This document shows, piece by piece, positions 1-10,555 of a stretch of DNA of 64,000 bases; the stretch's first letter is position 1, and every line of letters begins with the position of its first letter. Source of the stretch: Sepioteuthis lessoniana (lineage: Eukaryota; Mollusca; Cephalopoda; Myopsida; Loliginidae); the NCBI GenBank assembly GCA_963585895.1, contig OY757915.1, positions 96,149,184 through 96,213,183 of the forward strand. The letters are read 5' to 3'. The position numbers were made by a program, and so were the translations under genes. The notes below the pieces were generated by a model. That model did not search any database. It was given only the letters and a program-made list of their open reading frames with translations, and had not been told where the DNA came from.

Positions 1-172
1 CCGGCACGAATGCCAGACGGCCCAGCTAAAAAGCTGACACTAAACCATCTGATGGTGAGGCTTCATTCTTGGAGCTTTAGGGAATGTGGACACCACTTTT
101 GGAGGCGGATCTTACCTCTCTGTCGGTGGATATAGTCTAAGCGCTACCGACTGGGTATTGTAATATTAGAGT
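1..172 (+). repeat. Diverged fragment related to repeat family C, plus unresolved sequence
   Basis: The stretch around 37-75 (GACACTAAACCATCTGATGG, then a GAGGCT run and GGAGCTTTAGGGAATG) resembles the middle of the better family C copies at 9,034 and 21,129. The rest does not align by eye and the copy is cut by the window edge. It is a decayed dispersed repeat with no coding potential. Confidence 0.4.
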
Positions 173-177
173 GAGTT

Positions 178-411
178 CATCATTGGCCAAGTGGGTTGAG
201 TATTCGCCAATAGCCCAGGTCGAGTTATACCAACGACTCCAAAAATGGTACTTGATACCTCTTTGCTTAACACTCAGCATTTTAAGATATGTATCAAGGG
301 TGAAGTGGAGCAATCCAGGGAAATGAGTAGCGCCCTTCCCAACACCTCGGTGTAGTAGCTATTGAAAAGGGAGCCTTCGAGTCGCCTTCGACTACGGTCG
401 CCTACTTTACA
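178..411 (+). mobile_element. SINE family A copy, box B region deleted
   Basis: This matches the 8,199 copy along most of its length: the TACTTGATACC block, the AACACTCAGCATT block, and the 3' part GTAGTAGCTATTGAAAAGGG followed by GAGCCTTCG. The tRNA-like head is damaged, because the segment that carries GGGGTTCAATCCC in the 8,199 copy is missing between GCCAATAGCCC and AGGTCGAG. The copy should therefore have no functional internal Pol III promoter. Confidence 0.75.
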
Positions 412-414
412 TTT

Positions 415-750
415 AAATTGATATCAATTTTTTCAGGAAAGGTCAAGAAAATAGGAATACCTGCTCAAAGGACAGAGAGGTGTCGAAAGGATTATGCAAA
501 GTAACATTGGCATTATCTTGACTTGTTCAGATAGTCCTAGGTGACTAATAACTGCACAAATGGAAGCACTTGGCTGGCTCCAGTCACTAATGTAATACAT
601 AATAACCATAAACTTTAAGCCATGGTTATTCCTAACAAAGAAGAGTCCATGAACAGGAAAGTAAAAGTATTTCTCCAAACACAAGCCCCACCCTAGAGAA
701 TGAGGAAACTGTCTGATGACATTTAGGAGTAGCTAGATATTCTTAAATAG
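415..750. other. Unrecognised non-coding stretch
   Basis: There is no recognisable gene or repeat family. A short 83-codon open frame on the minus strand (433-684) shows no domain and is probably chance. Confidence 0.4.

Positions 751-794
<44 letters not shown>
751..794. repeat. (CT)n microsatellite
   Basis: An uninterrupted dinucleotide run of about 22 CT units, read directly from the sequence. Confidence 0.97.
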
Positions 795-799
<5 letters not shown>

Positions 800-2395
800 G
801 TCATTCAAATGCCTTTTTCATGATAAAAAAAAGCTACTAATATGCAAGTGGTAACCAGTAATTAATACAAAGTGTCTCATAATAATTGTTACATTTGAAT
901 ATGAATAACACACTAAATGTAGCAACCATTATAAGACATAGTAAGTATTATTTAGACTGATTTTATATTACTTAAACACTTTTCTTTGAAAACATACACA
1001 AGAAAAGACAAGTCAAAAACGTGATACTATCTCTGTCCCATAATAGTGATTGCATTTATGTATAAAGTTCACACACTAAATCTAATAAATGGTATCGGAC
1101 AAAGTTAGTATTATTTGATTTCATCTGTCTGTCTGTCTATATATAAAGTAGTCACATTTGTTTTGGTATGTTCGTGTGGACTTAGAACTTAGAAAAAAGA
1201 TGTTATTGAACATTAAAATCGCGCATACACTTTAATGTTTTAAAAAGGAAAAGTACAAAAATTAGTTTTTGATTTTTACACATTGAATAATAAAATTCAG
1301 TAATTAAAACTCAATCGATTGAGTACCTGAAAGGTGAACTGTTCATTTCTTCTAAAGCATAACTATGTTAAAATATTACACGGATTCCCTGGGCGAAATT
1401 TGAATTTAATATTCTTTTCGAAAATTATTTTGTAATTTAGTATTAATAGTAAAAAAAAAAAAAAGATTAATTTTTTGAAGAGCTGAAAAAAATCATGAAA
1501 ATGTTTCAAACCAAAGGATACCTTTTTTAAAATACTATTTTAAATGTAAAAAAAAAAGAATTGTAATTTAAAATCTTCACATTTGTAATTCTGTGCTTCT
1601 TTTTTTCATTGTATTTACTTTAATGTTACATTTTTAAAGGTAAAAATAAATAAATAAATAAGTAAACGGAAAGCATTGTTTATCGATGACTCAAAAACTA
1701 ATTTTTACGCGAATACTTTTCATATCTTTTAGAACATCGATGTAACTCAAAACTTAAATGACACAAAAAAGAAATAAACTATTTATACAATAAGCGAATA
1801 CTTTTATTTGAATCAATACGTCAAATTTTCCACCTAAAACAAGGATACATTTTAATACTTAGTTTCTTTTAATTGTTACATTTTTATCAAGTAAAAGAAA
1901 AAATAAATTAAACGAATACACTTTTTATAACTTTAACTCAACAGGTAATTAAGAACAGAATAAAAATTTTATCTTATTTTTTTAAAAAGTCTTTAGAAAA
2001 ATAAAATTATAATGTTTGAAATCATTCTCCAGTTTAGGGTTACATTTCTTAGAATAACATTTCAAACATTCTTGAAATAAGAGAATATTATTATAATACG
2101 TGAACTCTTTATCGTTTAATTTTAATAGGGTAAGTAAAAATTTGAATTAAAACTACGCTACTTTTTCGAAAATTATTAACTAAAAAATTGTTCTGTAACA
2201 GAGCACTAATTTTAAAATTAAAAAAAAATTATTGAGGACAAAGAAAAAATCATGAAACAATTTAAAAACCTTTCACCAGCTTAGGGTAACATATTTTTAT
2301 ATATCATTTCAAATATAAACTAATAATAAAAGCGGAAAAACAATTCATAGAATAAAAGAATATATAGGATTTACACCACTATATTTTTTTAATGG
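795..2395. other. AT-rich non-coding DNA with diverged internal repeats
   Basis: No gene is seen. Weak internal repetition is visible: blocks of the type CCAGTTTAGGGTTACATTTC (near 2,029) and CCAGCTTAGGGTAACAT (near 2,276) recur with A-rich spacers. The phrase CCCATAATAGTGATTGCATT near 1,037 resembles text near 895 and near 8,108 (CCCATAACAACTGTTGCATT), which suggests an old dispersed element with copies on both sides of the LINE. Confidence 0.45.
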
Positions 2396-2870
2396 CCGGC
2401 GAGAAGCACGTGGAGTAAAAAATTCGGTTCTAAATTGTTCCCGAAACAAAAGTAGTGGATACCACCAAACAGTACTTGACACAAGGTCGGTTTTTAGTGG
2501 AGGTTAAGGAAGGGAAGGGGAGATCGCGAACGAACCAAAGATTGAGCCCTGCCTGACGATGCTGGTTATCGGCTCACTTAGTGGCATGTGACCCAGATGA
2601 CCCTGCAGCTAGACATGGACTCACTCGATATATTACGTGAGTCGGACACGGACGCCCGTTTATAGCGTGAACTGGACCCGGGAGTCCGGTGCTATACTAT
2701 GTTATGAATGCAGTTCGTCAATTCGGGTACCTCATTGGACAGAGTAGTCACGTGCCATGTGCTTTCAACTACGTCCGTGCATTTTCATTTTGTCCCTCGC
2801 AAAAATGAATCTTATGTATGGAGCCGGCACGTGACATGGATATCTATATAGTCTGCGCTTTCGAATAATA
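2396..2870. other. GC-richer island of unknown origin
   Basis: About 470 bp that is richer in G, C and CpG than its AT-rich surroundings. The phrases AGCCGGCACGTGACATGG, GTCACGTGCCATGTG and GGCATGTGACCCAG recur in both orientations, so short inverted CACGTG-type segments are scattered through it. No open frame or known family is recognised. It could be part of an LTR or a DNA transposon. Confidence 0.35.
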
Positions 2871-3183
2871 TCAGAATATTTTTTGTACCTTTGTATTGTT
2901 TTTGCTTTGTTGTTTGTATATAAAATTGTCTGTTGTATGTTATCCTGTTGTTAAATTTCTTTTTTTTTCTGCGTTGTCTATATTGCTTGTGCTTAAATGT
3001 CACCCTCGACAAAATTGTGGGAGCTACACATTTAATGACGCCTCCACAAATATTTTTCATTTCAATTGATAGGTGAAATTTTTTAACTACAAATAAGGAC
3101 ACATTTTTAGATTACTCTGCTTTCCTTCTATTTCATTGCTGTTCCTAAATTTTTTTAGTCTTGTCGTTGACCAGGTACTTATG

Positions 3184-3185
<2 letters not shown>

Positions 3186-3237
<52 letters not shown>
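3186..3237. repeat. (TA)n microsatellite
   Basis: About 26 TA dinucleotides in a row, directly upstream of a minus-strand family A SINE. It gives spurious YIYIYI open frames. Confidence 0.95.
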
Positions 3238-3240
<3 letters not shown>

Positions 3241-3289
3241 GGACATATATGTATATAAAAATATAGACATAGTGTATATATAATGTAGT

Positions 3290-3547
3290 AAAGTTGGCGA
3301 CCGTAGTCGAGGGCGACCAGAAGGCTCCCTTTTCAATAGCTACTACACCGAGGTGTAGGGGAGGGCGCTACTTATTTCCCTGGATTGCTCCACTTTACTC
3401 TTGACATGTACCTTATATTGCTGAGTGTTAAGCAAGGAGGTATCAAGTACCATTTTTAAAGTCTTTGGTATGACTCGATCTGTGATTGAACCCGGGTCTC
3501 CCGGACCACTGGCGAACATTCTAGCCACTAGGCCAATAGCACCGCGA
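3290..3547 (-). mobile_element. SINE family A copy, near full length
   Basis: On the minus strand the copy begins with a tRNA-like head: TTGGCCTAGTGGCTAGAATG (box A-like), then GGGTTCAATCACAG (box B-like). The body has the TACTTGATACC block and the end is TGAAAAGGGAGCCTTCTGG. It lies directly before the LINE endonuclease region that starts near 3,556. It is a Pol III-derived non-autonomous retroelement. Confidence 0.8.
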
Positions 3548-3555
3548 TTCTGGCA

Positions 3556-6495
3556 ATGGATGGACATTTATCTATATATCTTCATGGAAAAACCTCTGTC
3601 AATGATTGTGTAGAAATGCTTCTCAGTCCTTGCGCCTTAATATCACTTAAAAGCAACGAGAAAATACAACCGAAAATGATGGTAGCTACATTTAACATAA
3701 CGATCATCTGCTACAGTCCTACAAATGATACTGATGAAACTGACCTCATCGCCTTCTATAACGAGCTATATTTCCTTGTTCGTAGCATCCCCAAACACAA
3801 TGTTCCAATCATCGGTAAAGACATGAATGCTCAAATAGGTAGAGACGAAAAAACAAATTCTGCTCACACAACTCGTCAAACAGAAATGGGGAACATCCGA
3901 CAAAATTCTCACTTGAAAATAGACTAATCTTCTCTAATACTAAATTACAGAAAAGTATAGGCAAACTATAGACTTGTAGCAGAAAGTACTTCGTAATTTT
4001 GTTTGGTGCGTAAATTAATTTGACCGTTATGATCGTCGCATATTTTCACCCAATGAGGATGACTTATCCTATTCTGCCCAGACTATTTTTCCCAGGCAAC
4101 ATAAAAATGGTGAAAGCCCGCCAAACTCTCTTCTTCAGAATCTTTCGTACTTTCTGTCCTCTCTCTTCATAGCAGCAGAACCATTACACCATGAGGAAAG
4201 CCATCTAATTTATGGATCCTTGAGTCTACCCTCCTTGACCAAAGGTTCCCAGTTGAATATAAATTAGATGTATTTATTCCGCCACTCACAGGAACACCTT
4301 TATGTCGCCTCTAACTTTTGCTATGTCTACAGCGACGCGTAATTCCGCTAAGACATTCAGCTATTTCATTCCTCCTAACTCTGTGGGGGATCATCATTCT
4401 TATCTCTCCCACTGCTATAGGACTACGCTTATGGCTTACTACATCACTCATGTCCTTATTCAGCTACAAAACCTTTGCTATGACTGTAGTGAAGCAAATC
4501 TCACACAAACACCTAGCTGCCTTATTCCATCTCTATTCTGCTTACCTATTTCGAAGACATTTATTCCTCACTCCAAAATCTATGGGACTTAGAACTACTG
4601 GCTGAACACAAAATGCCTGCTTTCTCCCCACTATGATGACCAGCACAAAGGTTACCTCTCATCTCAAGCCTTTATTAAACTTCTAAATTAAAAACTTTCG
4701 ATATCTTCGTTTGACTCATATATTTTTACTTTGAATATAGCGGAGAGGGTAACATAACCACCTTCTTCGTTATAGACTTACACATACGCAAACAATGCTA
4801 AAGCACAGATAGATTACATCCTCATGAATAAGAAATGGATTAATTGCGCTTTGAATTGTGAAGCATATTCTTCTTTTGAAGGAGTGTCAACTGATCGCAG
4901 AATTGTCACAGAAAAGATACGTCTGAGCCTACGCTGGAATACGACGCAAACAACCAAAACCACACACTATAACTGGTCCTTGCTTAACAATAGAGATATT
5001 AGCAATAAATATACGATAACGCAAAGAAACAGATTCGATGCTCTTCAGGAGATATCCGAAGCACTTACTCCAAATGATGATTATGAGAACTTCGTCAATG
5101 CCCACATGGAAGCAGTAGCAGAATGCACACCAACAAAATATAGAGTTCTATGGGAGAGATTAGCAGTTAGGAAAAATGAGACGTGAAAACAACATTTCCA
5201 TGCAGTAAAAGGAACCCAACTAATTTCAACGCTCAGAAACTTAAGAAGGCACAAAGAGAACTACTTAACGCATACCAAAAAGAACAATTAGAATACATTC
5301 TTGGCTAGATTAATAAGATAAGAAATTCGGTGAAAGATAAACAATCTCGAATAGCGTGGCAGACCGTAAATGAAGAGAGTAAAATGAAGAACACCTCGAG
5401 AGGTAAACTAAAAGCTCTCAGCCAAGAAGGACGAATGCACATGTGGAAACAACATTTCAATTATCTGCTTAGAAAATTCCCTAAAATTACAAATAAACCT
5501 ACCTCCAAAATTATTAATAACCAACTAGACATCAATCAGTTTACTCAAGAAGGACTCGATGTAGCACTGAGAAAATTAAAAACAGGAAAGCGACCAGACT
5601 TGATGAAATACAACCAGAAGTATGGAAGGCAAGGAAATTCAATGACTTACTGCTCCGATACTGCAACACCGTATGTAACCAGAAGACATTAGAGAGATGG
5701 ACAAAAGGCTGCATCCCCCTTTTCCCCAAGAAGGGTGACCTCGGAATTGCCAAAAACTATCGAGGTACAACCCTTATTTTCATAGCGGCTAAGATTTATA
5801 ATGCTCTGCTACTCAAACGCATCGAACCAGAACTGAGAAAATTCTTAGGAAGAATCAAAATGGTTTTCGGACCAACCGATCCACAACATCACAGATTCTG
5901 ACAATACGTCGAATCTTAGTGGGAGTTCGTGCAAAAAACCCCCCCCCCCCCAAAAAAAAACTCGAGGTGACATTATTGTTTGTAGATTTCTCCAGGGCAT
6001 TTTATTCCATACACAGAGGGGGAAATGGAGCAAATACTTCAAGCCTATGGTCTCCCAAAAGAAATTGTCACAGCTAAAATGATACTCTATAAAAACACGA
6101 AAGTAAAAGTTCGCTCACCTGATGGATACACATACTTCTTTGATATTGTTGCTGGTGTTCTGCAAGGAGATACATTAGTCTCATATCTGTTTATAATCCG
6201 CCTAGATTTCGAACTTCGAACGTCGATAGACTTAATGAAAGAAAATGGTTTTACTTAAAAAAGACAATAAGCAGACGATACCTCGCACAAACTATTACGG
6301 ACGCAGACTACGCAGATGGCATAGCGCTTCTGGCAAATACACCAACCCAAGCCGAATCCCTGATGAACAGTCTGGAGCAGGCAGCAGGTGACATTGGCTT
6401 CCATATGAATGTAGACAAAACGAAGTACATGTGTTTTAATCTAAAAGGAGATCGGACAATGGCAAATAGTTCAAGCCAAGCAATTTTCAATAATT
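3556..6495 (+). pseudogene. Decayed non-LTR retrotransposon: AP-endonuclease-like domain plus reverse transcriptase
   Basis: The endonuclease half is seen at 3,640-3,960 (SYSPTN-like TIICYSPTNDTDETDL, then VPIIGKDMNAQIGRDE, where an active element is expected to read GGDMNAQIG) and resumes at 4,772-5,150 (ANNAKAQIDYILMNKKW, SSFEGVSTDRRIVTEKI). A linker at 5,190-5,560 leads to the reverse transcriptase at about 5,570-6,480: CIPLFPKKGDLGIAKNYRG, LLFVDFSRAF, GVLQGDTLVSYLF and TITDADYADGIALLAN. The catalytic YADD box reads YADG, so the second aspartate is lost. Stops and frame changes occur near 5,187, 5,300, 5,690 and 6,258, and a poly-C/poly-A run sits at 5,940-5,960. The 3' part of the element is absent here, replaced by Copia-like sequence from about 6,510. 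This is the same family as the fragments at 27,373, 28,458 and 44,240. In animal genomes such elements are often labelled craniofacial-development-protein-2-like or RTE-like. It is clearly dead. Confidence 0.88.
3976..4770. mobile_element. 795-bp insertion inside the LINE, with a 9-bp target site duplication
   Basis: The LINE endonuclease frame stops matching at 3,966 and resumes exactly at 4,771. TATAGACTT occurs at both edges (3,967-3,975 and 4,771-4,779). Removing one copy and the insert restores the expected LINE text around TYTYANN. The insert has no obvious terminal inverted repeats or poly-A tail. It holds short overlapping open frames of about 95 codons (4,302-4,605) that I do not recognise. 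A duplication of this length fits Mutator-like DNA transposons, or equally a retroelement inserted by target-primed reverse transcription. Confidence 0.7.
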
Positions 6496-6509
6496 ACTCC
6501 GCAGAAATA

Positions 6510-7740
6510 ACATAATGCATGAGACCTCAACACCATTCTTTCCCTATCAGAATGGAACAGAAATTGGCGAACACTAATTGAAATAGCGAGGTGCATGATC
6601 GTAGAAAGTGGTTTACTAAAACTCTGTGGACGTATGCTGTTATGGCGCCTGCAGTAGTACGAAACAGATGCTTTAACAACTGCTTGAAGCAGACAGCCTA
6701 TTACGCTGTAACTGGGAGGAAACCTGATCTTTTAAAAATTAATATTTTCGATTCAACGTGTTATGCCAACAAACTCTCCAAAAAGAAATTAGACCTAAGA
6801 CGCAAAAAAGGAATATTTGTCGAATACAACGGAGGCAGCCTAACATACCTAGTTCTACTACTCCGAAAATAGATAAGTCCTCAAACACAGACCGGTTAGA
6901 TTCATCAACAACGTCACCGAACAGTAAACCCAAACCTACCTACCAAATGATGAGGACGATGATCTTTTCCAGAGAGATCCCAAATCAGAAGAAACTTCTA
7001 ACAAGCTACCTAGCGTCGACAAACAAACTTATACCGAGGAGGATTGCCATACTCGAAGATACGGGAATGGAACGTCTTTCGTTACTTGGAGGACTATGAG
7101 ACAAAAGCCGAAGATAAAAATGACCAAGCCCTAATCAACATCGATTACTGCTACAAAGCAGCGTGTAATGTACCACAAACTCCCCAAAGACACATCACTG
7201 GAAATCAAAGAAGCAACTCACTGTCGCATTATCTACATGCAAAACTTGGTACATAGCTCAGGAAAAGTTCACATAAAAAGGTCTATACCTCACTCAACTG
7301 TTAAACTAGATGGACCCTCTACAAGAATACGTTCCAGTAAAAATATTTGGGGACAACCAGGGAAAAATATTAATTTATTAGGAACGCCCTGCACAACGGC
7401 AATATAAACATTATGTATTGTTCTCCAGCCAATATGCTCTCAGACATTATGACAAAACCACTAACTCGAGCAAAACTAGAAATAATCCAAAGGAATGTCA
7501 TTCGGACTTTAGATAATATGTGGCTTTCACATATATACAAATGAACGAAATGATAATATGAGAGCAAGTGATGGGATTGGAAGAGTATTATACAAGTCCG
7601 ATAACTGCTGCTATTATCTCTCTTTTTGTTTACTCTTTTTCTATCCCATAAGCCCTTAATAAAGTTTTCAGCTTTCTACGAAATAGACGTGTTTTGTTTT
7701 CCTCTGTCCGAGTCTGTCAATTCCTAATCCTTTATCCACA
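6510..7740 (+). pseudogene. Decayed Ty1/Copia retrotransposon remnant (integrase end, RNase H end, possible LTR)
   Basis: Starting near 6,520 the text reads as the end of a Copia integrase: a PYQNGT-like start followed by RTLIEIARCMIVESGL, then TGRKPDLLKINIFDSTCYA and KKGIFVEYNGGS (6,591-6,872). A linker follows (DRLDSSTTSPNSKPKP), then FRYLEDYETKAEDKNDQALI at about 7,070-7,135. The reverse transcriptase is essentially missing. The RNase H end is visible at 7,200-7,490: IYMQNLVHSSGKVHIKRSI and NINIMYCSPANMLSDIMTKPL, the latter matching the Copia DMLADIxTKxL signature. Several frame changes show the element is dead. From about 7,570, sequence with an AATAAA at 7,659-7,664 may be the 3' LTR, but its borders are uncertain. 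Confidence 0.8.
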
Positions 7741-8198
7741 GCGTAATGCCAACTTTTACTATATATTTATGTATCAGCAAAATTGAAAAAGCGGCTTCTT
7801 TTGGGTTATTCCTTGAAATGCACTAACTTACGGAATAAAGCAATTTTCAGTCTAATTTACAACTGAAGAATAAAGTTGTGGATCTGCATTTTTGTGAAAT
7901 ATAATTTTTTCATTATCCATTTTTCATATAAAAGATAAATAGGAAATGCTAATTGGAATCGGTCACTCCTTCATTAATAAGAGCATCAATATCATTATAG
8001 ACAACAGTTACGACCCCGAGGATTTATAGGTCATCTAGTTTTACACTGAGATTTTTCTTGAAAAAGATTCTGCAGAAAAGACAAAGAAAAAACTGATACT
8101 ATATCTCTCCCATAACAACTGTTGCATTTGAATATAAATTTTATACACTAAATATATGGTGTCTCAATACACACGGGACTCATGTGACTGCGAATAAC
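7741..8198. other. Non-coding DNA, no family recognised
   Basis: AT-rich sequence. The segment 8,085-8,165 resembles the 1,021-1,095 segment, suggesting another copy of the same old repeat. There is no coding content. Confidence 0.4.
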
Positions 8199-8455
8199 GT
8201 TACTTGGCATAACGGTTAGAGTGCTCGCCAATGGCCCGGGGGACCGGGGTTCAATCCCAGGTCGAGTCATACCAAAGACTTTAAAAATGGTACTTGATGC
8301 CTCCTTGCTTAACACTCAGCATTATAAGCTACGGATCAAGGGTAAAGTGGAGAAATCCTGGGAAAGGAATAGCGCCCTTCCCTACACCTTGGTGTAGTAG
8401 CTATCGAAAAGGGAGCCTTCGGGTCACTCTCGACTGTGGTCGCCAACTTTACTTT
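8199..8455 (+). mobile_element. SINE family A, best-preserved copy
   Basis: The head contains TTGGCATAACGGTTAGAGTG (box A-like) and CGGGGTTCAATCCCAGG (box B-like, with a T-arm-like GGGTTCAATCCC). The body carries GGTACTTGATGCCTCC and AACACTCAGCATTATAAG, and the copy ends CCCTTCCCTACACCTTGGTG, then GTAGTAGCTATCGAAAAGGG. About 257 bp. It serves as the reference for the other family A copies. Confidence 0.87.
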
Positions 8456-8459
8456 ACTT

Positions 8460-9030
8460 ACTAATAATGTGTTCTTTTTTGTTTTGGGTTTGAAAATAGT
8501 ATACTATAACAACTATTAATCCTCTATCACAATGTCTTGGATAAGAGAGGAAAAATATTTTGTATCATTACTTATTTGGAGACAAAATCATTCAAAACTG
8601 TCTCAAAATAGATGCAACTTATTAATATGATAATGATTTATTACTGAGACAAGAAACTCAAAAAAAAAAAAGATTATATGTCCTGGACGCTGATATAAAA
8701 ATAATAATAATAAACATTGATTTGATGTCTCTAACTCAAAAGAATGTATTTTTTTACAGGACGCGTTCCAAATGACCACCATTGCGTTTGTTTTAGTGAT
8801 AAATCATTATCATATTAATTGGTTTGCATCTATTTTAAGACACCCTGTATAACAAGAGGAAGAAGATGTATTTACTATCTTTTCAGTGGTTGCTCAAAAT
8901 TTTTGAATGATGGACGTCAGTTACTTAGAGTAGTTGCAGGAATTTTTTTACGACAGCCGTAAAATCCATCAAATACTCCCCATGGAGAAAACTATCCACT
9001 TTGCCAAAGCCAGAAAGAAAACTCATTCAC
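8460..9030. other. Non-coding DNA, no family recognised
   Basis: AT-rich with short A and ATA runs. Around 8,590-8,640 and 8,800-8,850 there are inversely related phrases (GTCTCAAAATAGATGCAACT; TTGCATCTATTTTAAGACAC), with ATTAATATGATAATGATTTA also mirrored. The segment may therefore be a small inverted-repeat (MITE-like) element centred near 8,720. Confidence 0.45.
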
Positions 9031-9033
9031 TAA

Positions 9034-9728
9034 CTTGCCCAGTCGGCTGGGGTTGTAGAATACACCGACTGTACCTCTGCAGAGGGGTAAGATCCCCGAA
9101 CGAGTGTCCTGATTAAGACACTAAACAATCTCATGGTGAGGTTCCAGCAATGCTGGAGCTTTGGGAAATGCGGAGTACCCCTTCATTGCCATCGCTCGCA
9201 GGTCCGCTCTGGCTCGGAGTGGTAGCACCTGATAGGGCCCTATCAATGGGTTAAATAGAACTAACGGCATACTTATGCTAAACTGAATTGTTTGATTAAA
9301 CTGAATCGCTTAAAATTGAAATGTTTTTGACAATCAAACTGTACTTACTTTTAAACTGCATGCTTATGTTGAACTGAATTATTTGTAATGGAACTGTTTT
9401 TTGACATTAAAACTGTGCTTACACTAAACTGGATTGTTTAATATAGAACTGTTTTGACATTCAACTGTGAGTAAATAAAATCTGTACTTATACTAAACTG
9501 GATTAGCTGAATTAGAACTGTTTGACTAAACTGAATAGCTTCAAATAGAAATGTTTTTCACAATTAAACTGTATTTACATTTTAAACTGCGTGCTTATGC
9601 TAAACTGAATTCTTTGAAAAAGAACTGATTATTTACATAAAAATTGGATTCGGCGTTAAATAACTTACAAAGGTTGATATGCCATAAAACCCAACCAACC
9701 AAACAACCGACCAACCAACCAACTAACC
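9034..9728 (+). mobile_element. Repeat family C (SINE-like), long copy
   Basis: The order of blocks is GCCCAGTCGGCTGGGGTTGT, CTCTGCAGAGGGGTAAGA, CGAGTGTCCTG, ACACTAAACAATCTCATGG, GGAGCTTTGGGAAATGCGGA, GGCTCGGAGTGGTAGCACCT and GGGTTAAATAGAACTAA. Several ~60-bp internal units of the type CTTATGCTAAACTGAATTGT follow. The 3' tail is GGCGTTAAATAACTTACAAA, GGTTGATATGCCATAAAAC and then CCAACC repeats. The tail is shared with family D. No coding capacity, and no clear tRNA boxes. Confidence 0.75.
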
Positions 9729-9729
9729 A

Positions 9730-10275
9730 TTCACTAACACATACAAGAGCATGTCTAATTTCCTAATTTCTAGATTGGAGATTGAGAGGAAATTTTGGAA
9801 GATAATTGAAACACATCATACAACACTCTTCTTAGACATTGTCATCTTCTGGAATATAACCAAACATGTGATCATGTGGAAGAGCATCTCAGGGAAACTC
9901 ATGAGAGGAACCTTGTTAAATTTCAAGAACTGGTGAAGTAGTATAGTTCCTTGGTGTAGGTGAGCCTTATAGGCGCTAATAGAAGTCGGTTGTTGGTGGG
10001 TTGCCGGATATTTACTCAGCTGGGCCTTGGTCAGACAGCGTAACAAGAGCTGTTAAATAGGAAGCCAAAAGAATCATACCAGAGTCCACGGAAAAAAGCC
10101 ACTATGTGGCATTGGATTATAGGCACGAATGCTAAGATTATTGCCGCTGGGAAGTGATAAACCGCAGCTCGGTCGCCAGGGGTCTAATGTTGAAAGATCT
10201 GAAAAACGTATAATGTGTCCTAGCTCATTTGATAGATGCATTTTGATAATTATCAACAACTATCATAGCACAGAA
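9730..10275. other. Non-coding DNA, no family recognised
   Basis: No coding signal. The sequence around 10,060-10,200 is mildly GC-richer. It lies between a family C copy and a family B SINE. Confidence 0.35.
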
Positions 10276-10550
10276 GGAGGTGTTCTTGGTGTAATGGTTA
10301 TCGTCGTAGGAAATGGACACGGCGACACGAGTTCAAATCCTGGACGAGGCCGATTGCATTTCACATAGCACTAATACCCTTGGGAAAGGTATGAATCCAA
10401 TTATTCTCCCTCCAGCTATGGGTAAATAGTAGGGCAGACTGGGTTCTTCAGCCTTGGTGAAGGAAAACTCTGATTTCAAACATGTTAAACTTCGCTTAAA
10501 AATTGATCTTGTGTCATATCCTGCCCGAGCGGAGGGGTTGGTAAATAGGA
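10276..10550 (+). mobile_element. SINE family B, full-length copy
   Basis: tRNA-derived head: GGTGTAATGGTTATCGTCGT (box A-like) and CGAGTTCAAATCCTGGACG (box B). The body contains TACCCTTGGGAAAGGTATGA, ATTATTCTCCCTCCAGCTAT, GGGTAAATAGTAGGGCAGAC, and the 3' end TGTGTCATATCCTGCCCGAG, then GGAGGGGTTGGTAAAT. About 275 bp. It is the reference copy for this family, which also occurs at 12,043, 12,767, 14,788, 22,671, 26,390, 28,572, 30,500 and 41,802. Confidence 0.88.
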
Positions 10551-10555
10551 TCATA

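Noticed and set aside
3667-3927. Host AP endonuclease gene
   Set aside because: The endonuclease-like segment is followed by a reverse transcriptase in the same orientation and is full of frame breaks, so it belongs to a retrotransposon.
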